Source of the DNA: Pholiota molesta
Lineage: Eukaryota; Basidiomycota; Agaricomycetes; Agaricales; Strophariaceae
Assembly: GCA_014925825.1 (NCBI GenBank)
Contig: JACGCK010000002.1
Span: 1,302,001 to 1,366,000 of the forward strand
DNA length: 64,000 nucleotides
Reading direction: 5' to 3'
Shown here: positions 57,578 through 64,000 of the stretch, one piece after another
How the letters are laid out: every line of letters begins with the position of its first letter
Position numbering within the stretch: position 1 is the first letter of the stretch
Position numbers and translations under genes: made by a program
The notes under the pieces: generated by a model
What the model was told of the DNA's origin: nothing
Seen by the model: the letters and a program-made list of their open reading frames with translations, nothing else
The model's database searches: none

Positions 57578-58591
57578 GAGAGCGTGGGGGCACCTTAACG
57601 TGTTTCGATAAGATCCACAACAACAGTGAGTCCTTTTAAACAGAAATAGGCGTGCTTCTTGGCATGCCATTCAATTTCGCATCTAAAATAGCTGCGGAAA
57701 ATGTCCAGGAATGATGTACCCTGCAGAGAAGTTACGCGGGCCAAATACGCCGCTCCTCTAGTTCAAACGTCGTCGCTATGTATGTTCATCGCCCAGGTCT
57801 GCGCGGCCAAGACGCATACGACTTGCTTTTTCTTGCATCGAGTTGGGAAAACAAAGCTATGATGAATCAACTCTTCCAGTGGCATTCTGATTATCGGCAG
57901 CATGCTGTCAGAAGCAGTACGCCGGTACGACCGCATGCATTCGAGCCTCAGAGTGCTTGCTGCGGAGGGTGAGATGCCAATGCATACACAATGAGCGCTG
58001 GTTTGTATATACGGAGGTGATAGACCGCACCTGGGCTAACTTCTTCAAGCCTCAATGCTTGCTTCCCGCTTTGATTTTTCTCCAATTACAACGCAAATGA
58101 AATAGGAAACCACGTTGAATGATGTGGAGCGACGTTTCATCGCATGCGAGAGTCGTGTAAGGTCGAATTTTCATTGCCATACGTTTGTTTCGCAGGCTGC
58201 TGCACCAGTGTACGTGGAGGTAAAGCTTCAAGAGACTCGGTACACGCGATCACTATCGATCACTAGCCACGACGCGTCTGCGGCGTTGTCCCGCCTTTTG
58301 CCATCAGTAACAGGCCGACATACAAGACGCATAAGTAGTCTGCATTGACAGTCTGCCATAGTCGTCTGCAATAGTCGTCTGCAATAGTCGTCTGCAATAG
58401 TCTGCGATAGTCGGGTTCCGACTATCGACTTTAGTCGCCAACAGCCGAGATTGTGCCAAGACAAGACTGTTGATGCGTGTTTCCTCGCTGCTGACCTTGA
58501 ACGTGAACAGCCATCATCCAACGCGAACATGATAATTTTCGCCACAATTCGCTCTCGCTGTATCTCGGAATCCTAAGCGACGTTCGGGCGC
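57578..58591. other. Divergent intergenic region between ABCA transporter and the 58.6-kb gene
   Basis: About 1 kb holding both promoters. It includes a small tandem repeat (58347-58410). No gene was accepted. Confidence 0.4.
58347..58410. repeat. Short tandem repeat (TAGTCGTCTGCAA)
   Basis: Three perfect copies of a 13-bp unit TAGTCGTCTGCAA plus degenerate flanking copies (AGTCTGCCA, AGTCTGCGA). Simple-sequence expansion upstream of the next gene. Confidence 0.8.
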
Positions 58592-59732
58592 ATGTACAGA
58601 GTCTTCCTAGGGGCGCCATCGAAGGGCGCCATCGCCGCTGACCCAAAATCATACTCATGGCGAACCACATCGTCGAAGGCGCTCTCCGCCAAATCCACCC
58701 GCGCGCACGTCCTGCAGCCCACGCAGTCTGTGGTGCTTCCTGCGGCCACCTTGGAAGCCGCTAGTCGTCGGATATCTTTGATCTACAAGGATATGGTGTT
58801 TGATGACGGTCCTGATGAAGAGAGTTTCTCATCGTTGCACGATACAAGTGAGGATGAGGTCGAGGTTTCTGTGTTTCGTGGCGTAGGTGCGTATTGCCTT
58901 TTCACTATAAGGATTTATCTTCTCACTGTCCGCTTATAGAACAGACGACGATGATATCCTGGCCTGCTACAGAGGACAAAAGCACCTCAGAGCGAACGCA
59001 CTCGCGCGACAGTTTTGCAGCGCCCTCCTTCCTCCTCGACGCGTCATCCAACGCCGCATCCGCTATGCACGCCAAAAGCATCGCCCGGACCGACTCCCTG
59101 TTCGTCGAGACCCAGGCGTTCGAATCGCAGTCCTTCGGGGACCACTCCGACGCGTCCTCCATCGCGCGCTTCCCGTCCTTCCACTTCAACATGCACACCC
59201 TGACCTCGCTCTCCCAGCTCGCGCGCCGCAGGTTCAAAGGCTCAACGAAGGTCAATGTGGTTCTCGCTGTGCTTGAGGTGGAAGCCCCGACACAATACGT
59301 ATCAAGAAAGGCGCCGATGCTGAGGTGTCGATCCTCAAGATGATCCTGGGCGACGAGGACGGCACAGTGGTTAAGCTTACCGCGTGGCGCGAGATAGCGG
59401 ATGAATGGGTGGCTCTGGAAAGGCGGTTGCGACGAAGCGCGGTGACATTGTGCACATCGAAAGTCAGTCATTCGTTCTTATGGTGATGAACACTGGCGCT
59501 CAACGCAATCATTGTAGATGTCAATGCAACAATTGATCCTGCTACATCCACGATACTGACAGCCTCGCCGTATCTCAAATCGCAGCTTGTTATATGTTAT
59601 CGCACGATGCCTTACACCCACGAAGACGGGCGGCTGCGCCCAGATTTGCGCCTGGGGATTAGCGATCCCAGCGTGCGCAAAGTTGCGACCATCGTTGCTT
59701 GGTTCGAAGGAATGGCCGGGCTTGCTCTCTAA
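58592..59732 (+). CDS. Conserved-looking protein of unknown function, possibly OB-fold, with two frame breaks
   Basis: Start ATG 58592 (MYRVFLGAPSKGAIAADPKS). Exon 1 ends at 58886 (donor GTGCGT) and joins 58940 in phase (EQTTMISWPATEDKS). A Ser/Thr-rich region follows, then a compact part: STKVNVVLAVLEVE, IRIKKGADAEVSILKMILGD, DGTVVKLTAWREIADEW, KRGDIVHIE and, after an intron, LTASPYLKSQLVICYRTMPY and RLRPDLRLGISDPSVRKVAT. Stop 59730-59732. The strand pattern and KLTAW / GDIV motifs suggest an OB-fold of the single-strand DNA-binding kind; that is inference. The frame breaks at a C4 run (59283-59287) and near 59408-59412, each repaired by one base, so either a young pseudogene or assembly errors. 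Confidence 0.6.
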
Positions 59733-60120
59733 TATCCGCACACCCCGATTTTCTCCTTCGTCATCATGTTGCACTTGCAAATGATTAAGGGAATTCGAAT
59801 ATTGAATGGAAAAGCCCTCAATTATTTTTGATATCATGCGGCTGCTCAGTATCATCTGCCATATCGAAGCTACTCCTTCAGCTGCCTACGTTGGAGCTAG
59901 TCTCGGAGTCGGACCAAACTCTCTTAAACGTCGGCGCGACCAATTAGGACAGAAAAGAGAGCTTTCCGAGACTACGTTGGAGCCTTGTATGATTGAGACT
60001 GTTTTGTCTCTTTCACGAAACGCAACATGGTGCGCGGTTAGTTTCAAACATTTGTCATGCCGCTCATTTCTACAAAGCAGGTACAATTACAATCTATAGT
60101 CCATACTGTACAAATATTAC
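59733..60120. other. Convergent 3' intergenic region
   Basis: Between the 3' ends of the 58.6-kb gene (+) and thioredoxin (-). The frame at 59806-60099 has no domain features. Confidence 0.4.
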
Positions 60121-60628
60121 TCAGGCCAAAGCCGCTCCCTGTTTTACCAAGTTCTAGAGAAACACCATTTAGATGCCGGATATCCAACTTGAAGACATCA
60201 AACAACTCACCTGCACCGCTGGCGGGTTTGCTCCAACAACGGAATCGACTTTGTTGCTATCCTTGAACAGCATGAAAGTGGGCATCTAGTTGAATGGATG
60301 ATTAAATTTGGATCTGCGTAGGTGAAGATCCAAGACATACTGCTTTGACGCCCGCAACCTGCGCAATAGAATCATGCTCGTCGACGTCGACCTTGTAGTA
60401 ATCGACGCCCTCGATTTGCTCGGAGAGTTTCTCGAAGACGGGGAGATGATCCTGCATGGTCCGCACCAGGTTGCCCAGAAGTCAATGACGACGGGCCTGC
60501 CACTGGCGATCTGCATTGCGGAACGCGAGAATGCAACGTATAAGTCTCGGCCGAGCTCAAACAAACAGTGTGCAGGGACGTACGATGGACTTGTACTGGT
60601 CGAAGGATTCGATAGCTTTGACGACCAT
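60121..60628 (-). CDS. Thioredoxin (one apparent frame break)
   Basis: A cytosolic-type thioredoxin that reduces disulfides in target proteins. Start ATG 60628-60626 ([15 protein letters not shown]). Exon 2 reads [19 protein letters not shown] with the redox-active CGPC. After a frame break at plus-strand G4 (60440-60443) it continues [20 protein letters not shown] and IAQVAGVKA. Later exons give [20 protein letters not shown] with the conserved cis-Pro (MPTF), and [10 protein letters not shown] before TGA 60121-60123. All key residues are present and the length (about 105 residues) is normal. One extra base (C5 instead of C4) repairs the frame, so a sequencing or assembly error is the likely cause. 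Confidence 0.85.
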
Positions 60629-62056
60629 GTCGGATAGGATTAATATGCGGTTTGTATGGAGGGCTCGGTGTGAGGGAGGATTGTATTGTGTCTGGGACAG
60701 CTGCCATCTGGGTCCGCGCTTTTATCTAATCCAGGAGCGCTGCTTGGTGAGCGCTCCCGTGACATGATCTCATAAGTAATCCCCGATTCGTCATGTGCGT
60801 GACGCCCTCCGACGTCCTTCCTGCCCGAAGGTCGAGCCCACTGTCAGCCCACTGCGGGCATGGCCAACTTACCAATCATGGAAAGGGACACCGTCCGTAC
60901 GTTCTTGACAGGGAGCACGCCTTTGCTTAGTATGTAGAGCTTAGGAAGGTCCAGAACACCCCGAGGCCTCGAACTGGGGAGACACCCAACATTAATGTTA
61001 TTTGACACGTTTCTTGGATCTTCTGACTATCTGGTAGGATATAGCAGCTTATAATTAGTTGACTATTCAGCGCAGTGTCTTGTCTGGTGTAGGTAACATA
61101 TCACCATCTGACGCGATTCCAATCATTTTCATGCAATTCGTTCTCATTCTGGAGTATTTAATCCAATAGAAGCGACTAACGAGCCTACTGACTGTCATAA
61201 TGGCTTTTTCACTTCGCACGTGAATGCGCGAACATCTTATGTATGGCCGGTGTGTCCTAAAGTTCATTTAGCTGATCAAGCCCGGGCGCCAAGTAGCCTA
61301 TATCGGCGTATCTACTGTAATCTCTACGAATATATGCTCGACTTGGTAAGAATTTGTAAAAGTAAAACATTTTAAACACTTTGAACACTTGATGTTCTCA
61401 AAATTTCTATAGATAAGCAGATACATACGAGAAGAGGTGAAAGGCTGAAGAGGCTTAACGCGACTTTAATGCAAATCATAACAGCAACGCGGCGATCTAA
61501 AAATAGTGTGATTCCGAGGCGACGATAATAGCATCTTCCGTACATACTTACCTCGACCTATTCCGGCGTCGGCGACAACTCAAACAACCCCATCGGTCAA
61601 CGTCAGAAAGATGAGTAGCGGTCGTGCCACTGTATCAGTAATTACCGAGGCAAAGGACATCCTTGAACATTGAAGTGATTGGTTTATATAACACATTGAC
61701 ATTAAATGCAGTTCATTGCAACGAATATGTACTATGAGTAACGAAAAGAGATATAGTACGTGGGAGATGCAATAATTATCTCCAGTGCTTGAGTGTACCA
61801 AAGGGATATGGGGTCGCGGAATTATTCATGGATTATGGAAGTTGGAAGTATTGGTGAAGGGAGACGGAGGTTTACGACGATCTAAGATATATAATACAAT
61901 GGGAATCAATCAGACGATTTGTCGACGAGGTATCGTCGAGAAAGGCAACGACAGTGTTCTTGACTTCTGAAAATAGAAGGATCGCGTAAATAACACGAAG
62001 AGCGGACAGATCCACAAAACTGCCGAAGTTGCGCGCACATACCAAAGATTACATGG
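60629..62056. other. Intergenic region, thioredoxin promoter side
   Basis: About 1.4 kb without a recognisable gene, RNA or repeat. It includes the thioredoxin promoter (left) and 3' flank of the zinc-finger gene (right). Confidence 0.4.
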
Positions 62057-62988
62057 TCATTGCCAGGTCAACCTGCCCACCTGTCCGAGCACACTATCCA
62101 TAGCATTCTGGACGGCCCTGAATCTGGAGACGCCGCATTTCTCGCTCTCGATGTGCTGCACGAGCGCACTGAGCACACTGAATCTCTGTCCACAGCTGGG
62201 CCCACGGCAAAGGTAGATCTGATCCTGATGCCTTGGGCTCGCGAGGTGCTGGTTCAGCGCGTTCAGGCTGCGGTAGGTGTTGTGGCAAAGATAGCACTCA
62301 AATCCATTCCCGTTCCATGAGGCGGAGGTGGCGATGTATTGGACGGTTTGGTTGGACGACCCGGAGCCGCTGGTGAGGAGGCGGGCGGGGTCTGTGATGA
62401 CGTTGTTCGTGTCGTATTGCCTGACGTAGCGGTTGACCGCATTGCGATCGATGCCTGAGGTGCAGGAGCCGCTTTCGAGGTGGAGAACGAGCGCGGCGCG
62501 CGAAACGAACTTCCCGCCGCATCCGAAAGGACAGGTTACGTCCTTGGGACGGTGGACGGAAGAGTTAAGGTGCTAATACTTCTCAGTCTTTTTGTTGAAA
62601 GTCGAGTTGAAGGAAGACATACCGCACGTAAATTGTTTTCCGAATTAAACAATCTATCGCACGGCGCGCAATAATGGTGCCTCTGAGATTGGCGATAATG
62701 TTCTTTGAGGCCCACGTCGTTCTTGAAGACAATTCGGCAGCTTTGGCAGAAGTCATGGGCATTGGTGTAATGGTCATCTAAATCATCATCATAATCGAAA
62801 TGGGTGCCGCAGTATTGACAGTATGAGTGGTGGGGGCTCTGGACCCAGTGCTCTTTGAGCCCGTTCCACGTCGTGAAGTCGAGGTTGCAGTCGATGCATT
62901 CATTATGCCGTGCAGAGTTGGCCAGGTGCTGGTCGTATGCGTTCCAGCTGTTGAAGTATCGGTCGCAACGGTCGCAGTATTCAGCCAT
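62057..62988 (-). CDS. C2H2 zinc-finger protein
   Basis: Start ATG 62988-62986 (MAEYCDRCDRYFNSWNAYDQ). The first exon has serial C-X2-C...H-X3-5-H fingers: CDRCDRYF...HLANSARH, CIDCNLDF...HWVQSPHH, CQYCGTHF...HYTNAH, CQSCRIVF...HYRQSQRHH and a last CAPCDRLF split by the intron. The intron (donor GTATGT near 62630, acceptor near 62575) leads to RPKDVTCPFGCGGKFVSRAA, LHLESGSCTSGIDRNAVNRY and FECYLCHNTYRSLNALNQHL, then LVQHIESEKCGVSRFRAVQN, ending GQVGRLTWQ at 62057-62059. About eight fingers suggest nucleic-acid binding. The repeated H-X-n-H spacing with Tyr/Asn at linker positions is common in basidiomycete proteins of this type. Target unknown. Confidence 0.85.
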
Positions 62989-64000
62989 GGAGTCTGGGGT
63001 GCGTGTGGGGTTCAAGTGAAGAGGGAGAGTACTAGTAGTATGTAAGTATGCTTGGTGTGCTTTTGTAATTAAGGACGCGCCTCACGTGAAGATGCATCCT
63101 AAGCCTTTTGTGACTCGTAATTTCCTTTAAAAGAACCAAGACGAATAAAGGCGCTTTGGGGCACATCTTTTCGCCATAAGTAGTAGAGAGCGCTTTGTTT
63201 CTGTAGCAACAAGTGGTTACGACTTCTATGACCCGGTCTACTAGGCGAGAAGACCGGGGAACTTCCAGAGTCAAAAGCGCGCGTCTATTTAACGCGCGTG
63301 CGCGGCAAGATCCGGAAATATTCAGCTCCGATTCAACTGCTCGGATCTTTGCGGTTGTGTCCTCAGTTGGTCCTCAGCCTACGCCCGCCAGACGCCCGTC
63401 CCAACTCTTCATCTTGGCAATGCATGCAACTCACACTGAAGGCACTGAATCTGAAGCCTACAACTCCGATTAAATAAGTTATTCATCTCAGAATCGTGAA
63501 AGCAACAATCTTATTTTTTTCCATCGCTTCTGCTTATTTGTTGCTTATTTGCCGGAGGAACCAGTTGGGAACCAGAATTTTCAGCTCCGACCTAATTGCG
63601 TTCGGACATTCGCGGACGGGGTGCGTCAGCGCTTCAGACCTGTCTGTTGAATGTTCGTCTGCCATTCGTTCTGCTGTTCACGCTAAAAATGTCTCTGCTA
63701 CTCACACCGAAGCCGTCTAACCCAAATATTACAATCTCTGCACCTAAGAGTCACGAAAATCCTTGTTGATCTGGCGAGTTTGGCGAGCCAACGCTGTAAA
63801 GCTTTGGACCCCAGGTATTATGTGGTCCATGTTAGATAAACTGATACATAATGGCGTTATACTACCACGATTTGCAATGGTTTCACTTTTCGCCGAGAAA
63901 ATGGTAGCGCTTGCGTTGGCAAGCATTCTCCTATTCACTGAGACATCGGTCTCGTCTCTGCGACTCCCAGAGGTCTATAATATTTGAAGACGCGAAAGTT
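62989..64000. other. Right-end region with small doubtful frames
   Basis: Contains the zinc-finger gene promoter and two small plus-strand frames (63213-63473 and 63496-63720) that share IFSSD and a C-terminal ATHTE motif, possibly a decayed duplication. A third frame (63763-63987) is hydrophobic near its end. None can be assigned a family, so no gene is called. Confidence 0.3.

Noticed and set aside
1..64000. tRNA, rRNA or other structured RNA genes
   Set aside because: I looked for typical B-box (GGTTCGAATC-like) and rRNA sequences and saw none. A covariance-model scan was not possible here.

Overview
This is a piece of fungal nuclear chromosome, most likely from an Agaricomycete (mushroom-forming basidiomycete). 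Genes are densely packed and split by many short GT-AG introns of about 45-100 bp. Gene types include a homeodomain factor, a PX-AGC kinase, an ABCA transporter, GT1 glycosyltransferases, a LysM protein and a chromodomain Ty3/Gypsy element. No rRNA, tRNA or CRISPR locus was recognised.

Layout. 0.6-3.1 kb: CorA-type Mg2+ transporter (-). 3.8-8.1 kb: large PX-AGC kinase (-). 9.2-10.1 kb: a doubtful small gene (+). 11.6-12.7 kb: homeodomain protein (+). 13.5-36.4 kb: two tandem UDP-glycosyltransferase genes (-). The first is cut in exon 1 by a 17.9-kb LTR retrotransposon (15648-33543). That element has identical-looking 191-bp LTRs, a TTTGG target duplication, gag-protease, RT-RNase H, integrase-chromodomain and an unrecognised third ORF. 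Its gag and pol are each split by a ~3.65-kb foldback (giant palindrome) element. The two foldback copies lie in opposite orientation and each has its own 7-bp target duplication. 37.3-45.0 kb: five tandem genes (-) for an uncharacterised secreted protein family with 29-nt and 14-nt microexons; four share an upstream sequence block. 46.1-47.1 kb: membrane-anchored LysM protein (+). 47.9-49.1 kb: ankyrin protein (-). 49.4-51.4 kb: CDK-like kinase (-). 51.7-57.6 kb: full-size ABCA transporter (-). 58.6-59.7 kb: conserved-looking protein of unknown function (+). 60.1-60.6 kb: thioredoxin (-). 62.1-63.0 kb: C2H2 zinc-finger protein (-).

The clearest biology is in 13.5-45 kb. There, nested transposons hit a duplicated detoxification-type gene pair next to an expanded secreted-protein family. 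Removing each foldback plus one target copy restores reading frame in gag (560 + 2560 = 3120 nt) and in pol. Removing the LTR element restores a normal start for the first glycosyltransferase. Insertion order is therefore clear: glycosyltransferase first, then the LTR element, then the two foldbacks.

A caution for the reader: six otherwise well-conserved frames (third ORF, pol twice, the 58.6-kb gene twice, thioredoxin) break by what looks like one missing base. Five of these lie in G/C runs of four to seven bases and one in a GG pair. This pattern suggests consensus errors in the assembly as much as true gene decay.
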